A stretch of 64,000 bases of DNA from Suillus spraguei. Taxonomy: Eukaryota > Basidiomycota > Agaricomycetes > Boletales > Suillaceae. This document shows positions 23,190 through 34,763 of the stretch, in pieces; positions within the stretch are counted from its first letter, which is position 1, and each line of letters begins with the position of its first letter. The notes beneath the pieces were generated by a model. The model searched no databases, was not told the origin of the DNA, and saw only the letters and a program-made list of their open reading frames with translations. Location: the NCBI GenBank assembly GCA_016800925.1, contig JABCPU010000063.1, positions 171,284-235,283 of the forward strand, read 5' to 3'. The translations under genes were made by a program, and so were the position numbers.

Positions 23190-23785
23190 TTATATTACTT
23201 AATGATATACTACACATGGGATAGATAATGTCATAGCAGACCGAGACAAACATTAGCTACTCGCTGTCAGGTTGACATATAGCTTAGCATGACATAGTCC
23301 AGATCCCATATAGTTTAGCATGACATTGTATGCACGATTGCTTATGACCATGATGTGGCACGTCTGAGAAGCGTTGTGGCGCAGCCGCAACCCAAATCAG
23401 GTAATTTCTGATCTGTGGACTTTTGGTGATGTTGCCAACTTGCCTTGTTTGTGATGCAGCAGTGTGAGAAATGACATTGCAGGTGCGCTGGTAAACAATT
23501 ACGTGCTGTGGGCCACTGTGGACGCGCTACCATGGTCCATGACATAATTATCAAACATCGGAATAATGGCACAACCCCATGAAGAAGCGACTCGATCATC
23601 GTGTTTTTGTTCTATGAATTGGTTCTTGTATTTTCTTGAGGTGTTTGCTAACGAGATGCATTTCAGATGGTCGTTATACTTATCAGGTATTTAAGGTCTA
23701 GTCAACGTTTCGAAATAGCTCACAGCTTCAACAAGTCCCTTTTACAAACCCTAACTTCTACCACAACATCTACTCCTCCGTTGAC
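23190..23785. other. non-coding flank of the Plavaka gene
   Basis: Contains two loosely repeated blocks (ATAGCTTAGCATGACAT near 23277 and ATAGTTTAGCATGACAT near 23310) which could be subterminal repeats of the transposon. No gene recognised. The end includes the promoter of the small gene at 23786. Confidence 0.4.
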
Positions 23786-24405
23786 ATGCGTAACTTGATC
23801 GCCGCCTGGTACAAGAGCACTGAGGACCTGCTCAACTACTGTGAACCTCTGCTTGTATATGGAGATGCTAACGATGGCGCTCAGCTAGCGTTGTACGTTC
23901 TCTTCTGTTTATCATCTCCATGTTTGTTACAACGACTGATTCAAGCTACCATTAGCCTCAGGGGTATGAACAGCGCAGTCCACTTTCTTGAAGGACACGT
24001 TGTTCACGACGACCAGAACAGTGTAGCCTTAGCTGAAGAATGCAACCATCAGGTAGGAAAGTTGCACTACACACTATTGGGTGTGAGTCGACCGATTTTG
24101 TGGAGCGTAGTGGTAGCTTACTGTTTGCTTAGAAAGAACAAGAAGCCAAAAATTTGAATGACCAAAGCTGGAGAAAAAGACTGGCGGTCATGGAATGTTA
24201 GTGTTTTGGATGTGACGAAGGGCTGGTACTGAATTACTCCCATTTTCCAGTCCAAGAGCAAAGGAAACTGAAGAATAGCTTGAAGGGTAACACCGCAGGA
24301 CCGGAAACAGAGAAGGTCATATACCAAGAAGGCATTGGTTTCAACCTTGATTGCATTAGCACCCGTCTACTTCACCTTGCTAAGGCAAGTCCCCCAGACA
24401 TGTGA
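23786..24405 (+). CDS. small four-exon protein, member A of a local paralogous family
   Basis: Function unknown; no known domain recognised. Exons 23786-23892, 23956-24082, 24133-24196 and 24251-24405, all GT..AG. Exon 1 has the family motif AAWYKSTEDLLNYCEPLL.YGD; exon 2 LRGMNSAVHFLEGHVVHDD; exon 3 KEQEAKNLNDQSWRKRLAV. Intron 1 is phase 2 and intron 2 phase 0, exactly as in members B (33556) and C (34764), and intron 1 falls at the same alignment position. Exon 4 is less certain: without the third intron the frame stops at 24199-24201; with it, an open exon ending KASPPDM stops at 24403-24405. Helical, soluble-looking, no signal peptide. Lies between the Plavaka element and the NLR region. 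Confidence 0.6.
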
Positions 24406-24989
24406 CAAGCTGCGCATCGCAATACCATAGATGGGATGGCTAGGACTATCTGTACTGTAGAGGACACTTGCGATAATGCTCACATTTGACAGAGTTTGTG
24501 CATAATGCCAAAGTGTAATCGCCAACCTTCAGCATGCATGAGCTCGCTGAGGATTGAGCGCTCGAGCTGCAACTGTCTGCCTGAGTATAATCTTCATGGC
24601 GCTACATTCCTCTTAGCCCAAGTTAGTAAGTTGGGCTCGTGCCAAATAGCGAGTGTGTACACCTGAAACGTACCTCTAAGAGGGAAGCTCACAATTAACT
24701 GTTTGGGTGGAGATATTGCAATTTGACAGTGGTATCTGAAGTTCAGCTGTAGCAGATCTGAGTAATCACCGAGCCGATTAAAACACTCTAGTGCACTGGT
24801 CGACATACGAATAAGTCCCACTTTATATCAATCATTCAACAATGGACAAATCTTGATGCTTGTCAGTGCTTGGCATTTATCGATTGGCTTGGAAAAAGAC
24901 TAAAGAATAGCGGACATACCCTGAGGCACTCGTTTCAGAAGTTTTAATCCCTGGGTGAAACGGCTCAAAAGCCTCTCGAATTAAAGCTA
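24406..24989. other. no gene recognised
   Basis: Short frames only. Lies between the 3' ends of converging genes (member A and the minus-strand unknown gene), so probably 3' UTRs and spacer. Confidence 0.4.
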
Positions 24990-25559
24990 AAAGAATTAAT
25001 GGATTCAAAGCTACCGGGTTCGCCTGAAGACAGAAAGGACTGTACTAACAACCTTCCCATCAACATCTTCGTCGTCGTAGTCTTTGTCAAACTCCACTTT
25101 GTCATCGAGCTCGCGCCGCTCTGAGTCGTCGAGGCAGTAACAGAAGCCAAATTCAGGGAGCTGCAACTTCAAGTACTGGCCTGGCAAGCTAGGAGGGGTG
25201 AAACTCTTCAAGATTGGTTTTGATTTTACTTTCGAGGTAGAGCAGATACATGATATCCTCATAGTGCTGTCCAGGTGGACACTGAAGCTTGAAGGTCGAT
25301 TTGACGCGACTTGGTAGACGAGTATGATGTATGTAGGGGAACCAGCGCTTGAGCTTGAAGGTAGATCTAGTATTGATTTCCCACACTTTTGACAACGAGA
25401 ATGGTTGGTACAGTAATGGAGACTCACATGGAGGTGCTGGAGGCCCGCGAGAGAATACGATATAATTAGATGGCAGAGTGGTTCTCAGACTGTTCATAGG
25501 CACCGAGATTGCTGACTGAGGCCTGAGGTCCTGTTCCTGGCGAACGGTGGCCTGACTGG
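24990..25559 (-). CDS. hypothetical protein divergent from the NLR gene, probable 1-nt frameshift
   Basis: Unknown function; the sequence style recalls hypothetical proteins common in Agaricomycetes. Exon 1 (about 25559-25440): basic start region RRSPSSQATVRQEQDLRP, then LPSNYIVFSRGPPAPP and a GTGAGT donor. Exon 2 from about 25390: VWEINTRSTFKLKRWFPYIH, RVKSTFKLQCPPGQHYEDIM, YLLYLESKIK; then, after a shift of frame near 25212, LPGQYLKLQLPEFGFCYCLD, ERRELDDKVEFDKDYDDEDV. The frame change has no intron signals and may be a real mutation or an assembly error. Start codon not resolved. It faces away from the NLR start at 25833, leaving roughly 270 bp for a shared promoter. Confidence 0.45.
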
Positions 25560-25832
25560 ATGGCGAGCGCCTACTAGTACTTGCCCTTCAACTGCATTCC
25601 ATCTAGTGAGATTTCCATCAACTTTTCATATCAGAATATCTATCCGTCCATCTACACTTCGCACTCTGAGTCGACAAGCTACTGGGTTGTTCTGCAATCC
25701 AAGTCGTGTCATAGACTCATAACTCACAAGCTTTATTTGAAATCTTTGTATATCGTCCTTCCAGATAACTATTTCTAACCACACCCTCGAGGCTCAAACC
25801 CGACCAATATTTTCAATTGCATATTTTCATCT

Positions 25833-28800
25833 ATGAGTGACGATCAATGTCAGTGCTTCCATCCCTTTCTTGCAGGCTCACTGACCTCTTTGACAGTTCT
25901 TGAAGGAATTTGGGCGAAGCTGTCCGAGGTCGCTGTCAAGGGTGCTCAATACAACTCCCGTGAGCGTCAGCCCCACCCTAAATGTTTGGAGGGGACTCGG
26001 GTGGATCTCCTCAAATGCATCCACGGATTCCTGGATGACACAGAGAAAAATCAACTCATTTGGCTGCATGGCACTGCCGGCGTCGGAAAGTCTGCTGTTG
26101 CATTTACAGCTGCTGAAAAGTTGAGAGGTCTAAAAGTAACCAAAGACACGAATGTCGAGAAGCGGCTAGCGGGAACATTCTTTTTCTCGCGCAAGCACAC
26201 TAAACGATGCACGGCTGGATACTTCTTTGCGACATTTGTCTACCAGCTTGTCACCAATTTTCCAAGCATCCGAAAGGATGTGAGCAGAATTATCCGCGAC
26301 AATCCCGCTCTACTAGATCCAGATGCGCCTCTCTGCGACCAGATGGAGGCTTTCTTTCTTCGACCTCTCCGGAAACTCCAGCCCAGATTGTGCGGGTGTC
26401 CACCTCTGTCATTTATCGTCGATGCCCTTGATGAATGCATATCCGAGTCCGAGATTACCGATCTCATCCTTTCCCTTGCGCAGGCTCTTCGTGATCCTGA
26501 TCTGCCAGTGACTCACATCCTACTCACGAGCCGCTCGGAATCGCATATTAGCAAAGTCTTTCGGAGCGACGAGGTGCGCCCTTTAGTGCGCGAGATACCT
26601 TTGAGAAATTCTGGGGAAGGTACCATTTCCTTAGACGGCGAAGACGTTGACAACGACATATGTACTTTCTTGCGACATTCCTTCAAAGAGTTGGGGAGTC
26701 GCCATCCCGATTTCCCGCGGCCATCAGAGGTTGAGCTTGCCAAGCTGGCGAGCCGAGCCGGCAGGCGTTTCATCGTGGCGTCTACGATAATGAAATTCAT
26801 TATCGACGATGAAAATAGTGATCCCCATGATCGGTTACAGTTGATGCTCGAGCTAACGAGCGAGCTGCTACCAGGAACGGAAGTGTACAAGTTATACGAT
26901 TGTATCCTCTCCACGTGTGCCGACCCCAAACGGGCATACCTGCACTTGTCCATTGTCGGCGCCCTCGCAGACCCTCTTCCCATCTCGCAAATTTCAACAC
27001 TTCTTGGCTCTGGTGTTGGATGGGATGTGGAGACAACGCTGATACAGCTACGGTCTGTCATAGATATCCCTACAGACAGCACTCTCCCCGTGAATATCTA
27101 TCATTCGTCCATTCGTGACTATGTTTCCGACCCCTCAAACTGCGGCCTCCGTCAAGTACACGACATCGCATCACCTGACTTTCTACTCGCACGCTCCTCT
27201 CTCCGCCTGATGAAGGCGATTCCAACAAGCACTGCTCTCTTGGATGCACTCTCAGAACTGAGGAAGCAATGCAATGCAATGCAACCTGAGGAGTCCCATA
27301 GGTTAAAAGACTCATTAGCGTTCCTTGTTCTGCCACCACGGCCACTGTCAGCTGTCATCTGTATGATGTGGCTTCGAGGAGATCGCACTTCAGATTTAGA
27401 ATCCTGGTTGAGGACTGTGGATGGGCATGCCTGGCTGCAGATCCAGGGGGGACAAAACTGGCTGCAGACACAGAGAGGCCAAGAGTGGCTGCAAACCCAG
27501 GGAGGAGGAGACTGGCTGGAATCCCAGGGAGGACGATCCTGGCTGCTGACACGGGGGGACAACTCTGGCTGCTGACCCGGGGGAGACGAATCTGGCTGCA
27601 GACCCGGAGGGGACGAGAGTGGCTGCAGATTCGGGAAGGACGAGAGTGGCTGCAGAACTGGGGGGGACGACTCTGGCTACAGATCCGGGGGGACGAGAGT
27701 GGCTACAGACCCAGGAAGGACGAGAGTGGCTGCAGACCCGGCAAGAACGAGAGTGGCCGCAGACCCGGCAGAGTGGACATTGGCCGGCAATTGAGGAAGA
27801 ACAGCCGTGGCTGCTGGAGATCCAGGAAGAAAGACGGGGGCTATGGTCCATGGAGAAGAAGAGTGGATCCAGACCGAGGCAGGACATGAGTGGCTGCGGA
27901 CCCAGGAAGGTGGAGAGTGGTTGCAAACGATGTAGGCCGAGACTGGCTGAAGACCGAAGGAGCGAGCACGAAACTGGCTGCAGACCGAGGGAGGACGAGA
28001 CTGGCTGCGGACCGAGGGGGGACAAAGAATGGCTGCGGACCGAGGGAGGACAAGACTGGCTGAAGACCAAGAAAGGTGCAGAATGGCTGCAGACAGATGA
28101 AAGACGACAGTGGCTTCAGACAGATGAGAAGGACGAGAAATTGGCTGGGAAAGCAGATTGAAGGACGAGACTGGCTGGAAAATAGATGGAGAGGACGAGA
28201 CTGGCTGGACCAGATGAAGGACAGAGACTGGCTGTGGACGAAGGAGGACGAAATTGGCTGGAAACAGATGAAGACGAGACTGGCTGGAAACAGATGAAGG
28301 ACGAGACTGGCTGGGAACAATGAGGTAAAGACTGCTGCAGACCGAGGGAGGACAAAGTGGTTGGAGACTCGGAAGGACAAAAGTGGTTGGAGACTTGGGA
28401 AGGACGAGACTGGCTGCGGACCCGAAAGAGGAGGACAGACTGGCTTGAGACCAGAATGCAGAAGCTGGACAGATAGACGCGTGGCTGCAGACAGATGAAG
28501 GACGAAATTGGCTGGAAAACAGATGAAGGACGAGACTGGCTGGAAGATGGAGGACGAGACTGCTGGAAACAGATAAGGACGATACGGCTGTGGACCGAGA
28601 CTGACGAGATGGCTGCAGACGAGGGAACGAAAGTGGTTGGAGACTCGGGAAGGACAAAGTGGTTGGAGACTGGGCAGGACAAATTTGGCTGCAGACTGGG
28701 GGAGGACAAAAGTGGCTGCAGACCGAGAGTGGACGAGACTGGCTGCAGCCCAAGAAAGGTGGAGAGTGGCTGCAGACAGATGAAGGACGACAGTGGCTGC

Positions 28801-29893
28801 AGACCTCGGCAGGACGAATTTGGCTGCAGACCGAAGGAGGACGAGACTGGCTGCAAACAGATGAAGGACAAGACTGGCTGCAGACCAAGGAAGGACAAGA
28901 GTGGTTGCAGACCGAGGCAGGTGGAGAGTGGCTGCAGACAGATGAAGGACGAGACTGGCTGCAAACAGAGGGAGGACGAGACTGGCTGCAGATCGCAGGA
29001 GGACGAGACTGGTTGCAGACCGAGGAAGGGCAAGACTGGCTGCAGATCGCGGGAGGACGAGACTGGCTGCAGACCCACGGAGGACGAGACTGGCTGCAGA
29101 TCGAGGCAGGACGAGACTGGCTGCAGATCGAGGAGGACGAGACTGGCTGCAGACCGAAGGAGGACGAGACTGGCTGCAGACCGAGGAGACGAGAATGGTT
29201 GCAGATCGGGGCAGGCGAGATGGCTGCAGACCAGGGGAGGGCGAGACTGGCTGCAGACTGAGAAAGGACGAGACTGGCTGCAGACTGAGAAAGGACGAGA
29301 CTGGCTGCAGACTGAAGAGGACGAGACTGGCTGCAGACTCAGGGAGGACGAGACTCGCCGAGTAGGCGAGACTGGCTGCAGATCCTGTGGTCAAGCGTGG
29401 CAATCCACTCCTGCGGCCTCCCTCTGGGTGACAATGGAAGAATTCTTGAGCACATCGGAAGCAGTCAACGAGTATATCATTACCAGCCAATCTTCCAGCT
29501 TTTCGATTAATCCAGCAGTTGCAGACCTTGCCCAGATTTCTTGATGTTTCCGGTCTTCCTGGCATTAAAACACCCGCATTCATTCCACTTCTATAATACC
29601 AGAAAATCTCCTTCTACCAGACAGGGAGATAATCCATGCTATGAATGCCTTTGAGAGTTTCGCAAACGAAGCACTGGAACGCAGTCAAACAGCTTCGGAT
29701 TGCTCTCAAGTACGCCTGTCACAACTGGGTTATACATCTCTCACGTGCTCCCCATCCATGGGATGACACACTCAACCGTATATTCCAGGCTTTTTGGAAT
29801 GATCATATGATCTCTTGGCTGGAAATGGAGTGGTGTTTGAAGGGTCTGCGGTCTTGTCTTGTCGTCTTATCTGAAGGACAGAAATTTGTGAAG
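25833..29893 (+). pseudogene. NACHT-type NLR (STAND NTPase) with C-terminal WLQT repeat array, decayed
   Basis: Signal-transducing ATPase family used in fungal non-self recognition and programmed cell death (family knowledge). The first 580 codons are open: P-loop GTAGVGKSA at residues 80-88, Walker B FIVDALDEC at 194-202, ILLTSRSESHI, and DYVSDPSNCGLRQV late in the NACHT/winged-helix part. From about residue 530 the protein enters a decapeptide array (WLQTQRGQE, WLQTQGGGD). The frame breaks at 27573-27575 and repeatedly later because unit lengths drift from 30 bp. Downstream of the array a conserved C-terminal region is readable in pieces (EEFLSTSEAVNEYII; LKYACHNWVIHLSRAPHPWD; WCLKGLRSCLVVLSEGQKF) with stops TAA, TAA and TGA between 29590 and 29645. 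A truncated 580-aa NACHT protein could still be made. The true 5' end may include an upstream exon. Confidence 0.7.
27420..29395 (+). repeat. about 2-kb tandem array of a 30-bp unit encoding GRDWLQTxxG-type decapeptides
   Basis: Roughly 65 imperfect units with the core GACTGGCTGCAGAC. Units of 25, 27, 28 and 29 bp are mixed with 30-bp ones (for example around 29120-29230), so the WLQT frame moves between all three frames along the array. The best-preserved block is about 28700-29350. The same array read on the opposite strand gives long Ser/Leu-rich frames without stops, which are artefacts of the repeat. Confidence 0.9.
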
Positions 29894-30749
29894 GTGGGTG
29901 TGTTTCAACGATTCAAGGTAACCACAACTGATATCGCCCTTATGTATGTTTTAGTCCATAGCGTAACGCCTTGAAATTATCTCTTACCTGCAGTCCGGAT
30001 TCCTTAGCCGTTGACGGGCAGCCCGGCGATTGTTGTGATGCTCGACTATATATTGCTTTAAATACTAATCACTAGTCCACCGATGCGAACGTTAGATCCA
30101 TTGTTCAAACCAACCTCGAGTTCTTGAGCAGTGGCACGTTCAAAAAACCCGTTCGTACCATCATACAGATAACTCATGGTTGTATTTCGATGACGAGACT
30201 ATGTATTTTGTATCTGCTATTTGATCATGTTTTGTTCATCTTGTAACGTATGATATTTCATAGCTCACCACGTAACCAGTGCTGTATAGAGAAACTGCGG
30301 TCTGACTACAATCAATACTAGCCATGGACGAGTGAATCCAAGGTAGCACCTGATGTGGTCTGGAACTCGTCGGTCCTACTGTTAATTATCTTGCCGTCCT
30401 TCGACAGCCGGCCCACCGCATGCTCAATATTTTTCATCCGTTGCTCAGCGCCACCGACACCGTCTTGCTTTGTGAGTTTAGCGGCAGTGGCAGCCGCGAC
30501 ACACGCATCGTAACCCACAGCCTTTGGATACACTGGTCATCTTCAAACTCTTCCCATAAGTAATTGTCTTCGGTGCTTCACGCAATGCGAATGCTTTTGC
30601 GAGATGGTCGGCGTGAAGGCGTCGGACTTGGAAAATATGCTTCTTGTTCAAAGGATGGGTCGCATATGCCCTCATGTACTAACTAAAATAAGTATTACGG
30701 ATCCTCGACCAAATAGCTTGTCCATGTAGAACACTCTGCAAGTATTTCC
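29894..30749. other. spacer with one weak minus-strand reading frame
   Basis: No recognised gene. On the minus strand 30675-30318 two adjoining frames ([20 protein letters not shown].. then [25 protein letters not shown]) join only with a 1- or 2-nt shift; composition is protein-like but there is no family match I know. Confidence 0.3.
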
Positions 30750-32449
30750 CTACACAGTACCACTACTTAGTACAGGTAAACGCTCCTGAAAGACAATCGA
30801 ATTCGTGATAGTGATAGTTTCTGAGTCGGAGTTGGCCACACGTTTTGCATAATATTCTCGAATGCTAAGGATGAGGCGTGGTCCCCAGCACAAACATCTG
30901 CACGTTCGATAAAAATTTGAAAAACACCATAGAGTGTCCTAGCTCCTGCAGAAGTTGGGTTCTACAGAAATGATGAGCACTGGTTACAAGCAGATGTCAA
31001 CGACAGGTTGGCGCACCCCAATGTTTGGAGAAAGGTAACTAAGTTGGAGGCAAGACGCACAAGCAAAGATAGCACGTGCGGAACTTGAGCAGAAAAAGAT
31101 AACCAGATTCACATTACAAGCCTCACCTTGCAAAATAAAGCACGTGAGATTTTATTAGCAGTGAAACAGTCCCCGCTGGTCGTTCCTGTCGATTGACTGA
31201 AACGTCGCAGATCACGGAAGTGCTTTACAGCAATCCAGACTGAAAGACACAGTGCGAGGACCTCCCAAACAGTGTTGAGCACCCAAAAAATTGAGAGCAG
31301 AAGCTGGGCGTCCCCCTGAAATGAAAAACTGCACATATTTATTCCCGAGAGTATCCATTCCTCTGATGTTCGTCCAATGAATTGTGTTTCTTAAAGTGAA
31401 CAAATAAAACTTACCTGCTGCGATATGCTTGATTAATATTGCCACAAGTACTACGCAGGTAGTGTTAACAGCCAGGAAGATAACAACAAGGAGATAAGCA
31501 TGATTCGAGATCTCTGATACATGGCATGTAACGAGCAATCGTGATGACTTGCATCGTGTTTCAGTTGAATAAACATTACTGAAGTATTGCAGCTCACCCC
31601 CTAGCATAGCAGGCACGATCATCATTATCTCATTCATTGTGGAGCCCAAAATATTACCTGAAAACACTCAATTAGTGATCACCTTTTACTAGGATCAAAC
31701 ACTCCAACTCACATCTATTGAGTCATTATGTTGAGCGAGGTTCAACAGTCCGGAATCTTACTCACTCCTACAAATGAGTGTATGCATTGGATGGGAGTGA
31801 GATAGTTGTGGAATACTCACTGCATCTGTCAATGAGACTAATGGCATACTTTCTGTGTGTTGCTGGTCAGAAGAATCGAACACAGTGCATTTAAGACATA
31901 CTTAGAACGTTGATACTAATGACGAGAGAGCTGTTAGTACAACACCAACTTGTCAGCCTCAAAACATACACAACATATAGCAGTCCGATATAGCGTACCT
32001 AAACATTTTGGAGTCAGCACGACCGCGTTATAGTATAACATGTGGTACGAACAACCAAATATAACACAGTGATGAGGGACCAGCGTCGCCTCTGCCCGGC
32101 CCCAAATTTTATTTCGTTGCTTTTCTTCTGATAGAAGACTCTGCTACTTACCCAGATGAGTTCAATCTATGATGCCACTGTTAACGAGTCGGCTGCTCCG
32201 GCAATAGCACCTACCTACCTCTTGTTCAAGTGTTAGCACTGGGAATATCATGAGAATATCAGCGGTTTTCGAACACTGTCCAGCTCACCACAATCATATA
32301 GCACCACGACGCCGGCAGCAACTGCGAAACCGCAATTCGGTGTTAGATTGAGACATCACCAACTGATATGACGGACCCTTCCAATAGCTGAATAATATAT
32401 TCGAGCTGATTGTCGGCCACCAACTAGGACTATTTGAGACTACAGTCAT
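30750..32449 (-). pseudogene. DUF6533-type membrane protein pseudogene
   Basis: Paralogue of the gene at 3269 on the opposite strand. Start MTVVSNSPSWWPTISSN at 32449; later VAAGVVVLYD, then a membrane-rich central part (LLVVIFLAVNTTCVVLVA), FWVLNTVWEVLALCLSVWIA with VKHFRDLRRF, and the tail VQMFVLG / LSIREYYAKRVANSDS ending SSGTV with TAG at 30750-30752. Two frame breaks are visible: in GDCFT/LIKSHVLYFA near 31155 (two bases missing) and an extra G in the VQMFVLG-PR stretch near 30885. The 3269 copy has an intact frame at both places. Confidence 0.72.
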
Positions 32450-33555
32450 ATTCGATGGATGGGTGAGAGCGAGTGGGGGATGTTGGGGGTGTATATGACC
32501 TACAGTGTTTGTGCTGGATATACCATCATTTTAGCGCTTAACTTAACGGCATCATAGTGATAGACTCAAATGTTTAGTATTGCGATGGCATACTATACAA
32601 GGAATGGGAAGACACGAAACCCAGCATCGCATTTGCGTAGATATATGGTTAGGAAGTTTCACTGTAGATATAGGAAATGATTTTTCTAGTTCGGCCAGAT
32701 ATCACTCGAGAGACTACGGTAGTACCGTAGTCTGTTATCCGCGCTGTGCAGTGCGCAGTTTGCAGTGCATGGCAGGTCATGTGATGTTTAGGGCTGGTCC
32801 TTTGGTCAAATAAAATATCCGAGTCATATTGTCCCTTGGTGTCACTGGGTGTGGCACCAGCCTAACCCATTATCATTCAGTCCAAGAGAGACTAAGACCG
32901 GCCTTGTTTCTAGCCTTATACTACTACGAAGAAGATAAAGGTTTGGATTTTAGGAATAGCTATAACGTCAAAACAAAGGCTCTCTTTACAGGAGTAACAG
33001 GACCGTCTACCAGCTGGATGTGGCGGACAAATTGCGTACGCGTCACTCAGAAGGGTGCACTGGCACCTTTCTATTGGATCCACATGCCTATTGCGACTCA
33101 GCCCTTTCCTCACAAGTAGGGAAATTGCCGCATCCCCTATCCCAATGATAGGGAGGCTTGAACATTGATTGTTTTTAAAGTCCGCATACCAGCGACGACC
33201 TCCTGACCTGATAATGACCTGGACTCGTAGCAGCTGGCTCCTATATTTCCTTCGAGACCTGTGTCTACTGGATCGTAGTATACCGACGTTTTCCTTGAAT
33301 AAGTCGCTTGTGGCAGCAAGTGCCACAGTGCCAGTACCAATTACATATCTATTTTTGTTTGCGGTGGTCAAGAACAGGGCCCAAACTATACAAAAGCTGA
33401 GTTCTTCTGTGGATAGCATTTAGGTCTTGTACCGCACAGCTTTGACCGCATCCGTATGCGAAGTACATCCTGTACGCGCAACATATAAGGTGGGTTTCGC
33501 CTTTCGGCCTTTAATCATATTCCTCAGATAAAATCACAACAGCAACTTTAATTCC
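32450..33555. other. no clear gene; weak membrane-like frame on minus strand
   Basis: A 167-codon minus-strand frame (33419-32916) starts with a hydrophobic segment (LSFCIVWALFLTTANKNRY) then becomes random-looking. It could be a fragment of a membrane-protein gene, but no second conserved block supports it. Remainder is non-coding, ending in the promoter of member B. Confidence 0.3.
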
Positions 33556-34018
33556 ATGACCATCTCTTGGAACAGTCCCAAGCGTCCCAAACGCGACGAG
33601 GTTACCAAGTGGCACGATAGCACCAACGTTATCCTCGATTATTGTCAGGCCTACCTGCAGTATGGAAGCGCTACTGATTATGTTCAATGTTCTTCGTAAG
33701 TTGCTTCTGGTTCATAAATAATGGTCTTCTTGACTATCTGGTCGTTTAGTCTCAAAGACTTGAACGACGCACTCTTGGCCAGCACTCACCTTACCTACGA
33801 CGAGCGACTGGCCGGGGCACAGACATGCAATTATCAAGCTCAGTACCTCAACACAAAAATGCAGATAGTACGTCGTAGCTATGCCTAGTGGTCAGTATGA
33901 CTTAATTACCTTTCGGGTGTTATAGTTATTTAACCGAGAGAACCGGTCGGATTATAAGGCGTGGGCTCGAAGATATGCTGTCTTACATGGTGCGGATGGT
34001 CGTATCGTAGAATTTTAG
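33556..34018 (+). CDS. small three-exon protein, member B of the local family
   Basis: Exons 33556-33695, 33750-33867 and 33926-34018. Exon 1 begins MTISWNSPKRPKRDE and carries KWHDSTNVILDYCQAYLQYG; exon 2 LKDLNDALLASTHLTYDERL with a Cys-Asn-Tyr-Gln-Ala stretch like member A's Cys-Asn-His-Gln-Val; exon 3 NRENRSDYKAWARRYAVLHG and stop TAG at 34016-34018. Intron 1 phase 2, intron 2 phase 0, as in A and C. About 116 aa. No known domain, signal peptide or membrane helix. Function unknown. Confidence 0.62.
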
Positions 34019-34763
34019 GAGACTTATCACACTTATTCTGTCTAGAAAAAGGGTATGGAGCAAGAACAGTTGCAGCTGATGAAACGGCTTCAACCGATCC
34101 TCATCTTGTCACTATTGATCCCCGAACTTTTGTAGTCTCACGGACGCCTTCTTTTCGGTGATAGGACGTCGCACTCTGCTTGAATTCTTGGCTACTTGGA
34201 CGACGAATATCCCTGTGTCTCATTATTCCAATGCTCTGTATCGGCGGATGTGTCGAAACATATTATTTGTTATAATATAACATGTACTGCCTAACTTTGT
34301 ATACGTAAGCTATCAGTGCACCCATTTAGCGCCCAGAAGCATTGTTTTTGTCTTCAATGTCGCTTCATTCATAGTGATCGTAACACGTTTCGCAACGGCG
34401 AGACAACAAGCCCCCCGACGTGGCTATATGAGGGATCCCGCCTGCTTACGCGCTACCATGGAAACATTGCATACATTCTAGTATTGTTCAACAGAACAAG
34501 GATAACAGTGCGGCGCAAACGGTAGGTGCTTCGACTGTCTAGGCGTGCATCCATCTCTATGGTGCCTAACTAGAAGGAAGGTCCGTACAAGAGTTACCAA
34601 ACCCACTTTTGTGGGCACGATTCCCTGGTGCGCTGTGTCCGTTGGCACCTGATTGTTTCGCTTCTGGAGTTATTTTTGCTGAGAAAGATATAAGGTGCGC
34701 GCTCAAGCGGTCAATCTCCAGCCAACTCAACAACCCTTTCTTCCCCCAAGCTCATAACCTGTC
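34019..34763. other. spacer between members B and C
   Basis: No gene recognised; contains the 3' flank of member B and the promoter region of member C. Confidence 0.4.

Noticed and set aside
22597..23253. Minus-strand frame with Arg-Leu-Pro-Arg repeats across the minisatellite, and a Ser-Pro-rich one
   Set aside because: Shadow translations of the 12-bp repeat that belongs to the plus-strand transposase tail.
27677..29583. Long minus-strand frames (up to 580 codons) rich in Ser, Leu and Gln-Pro-Val
   Set aside because: They are the reverse strand of the 30-bp WLQT-coding array; the repeat simply lacks stop codons in that frame, and the sequence has no domain.
32916..33419. 167-codon minus-strand frame with a hydrophobic start
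   Set aside because: Only one hydrophobic block, then random-looking sequence; no splice-supported second conserved block.
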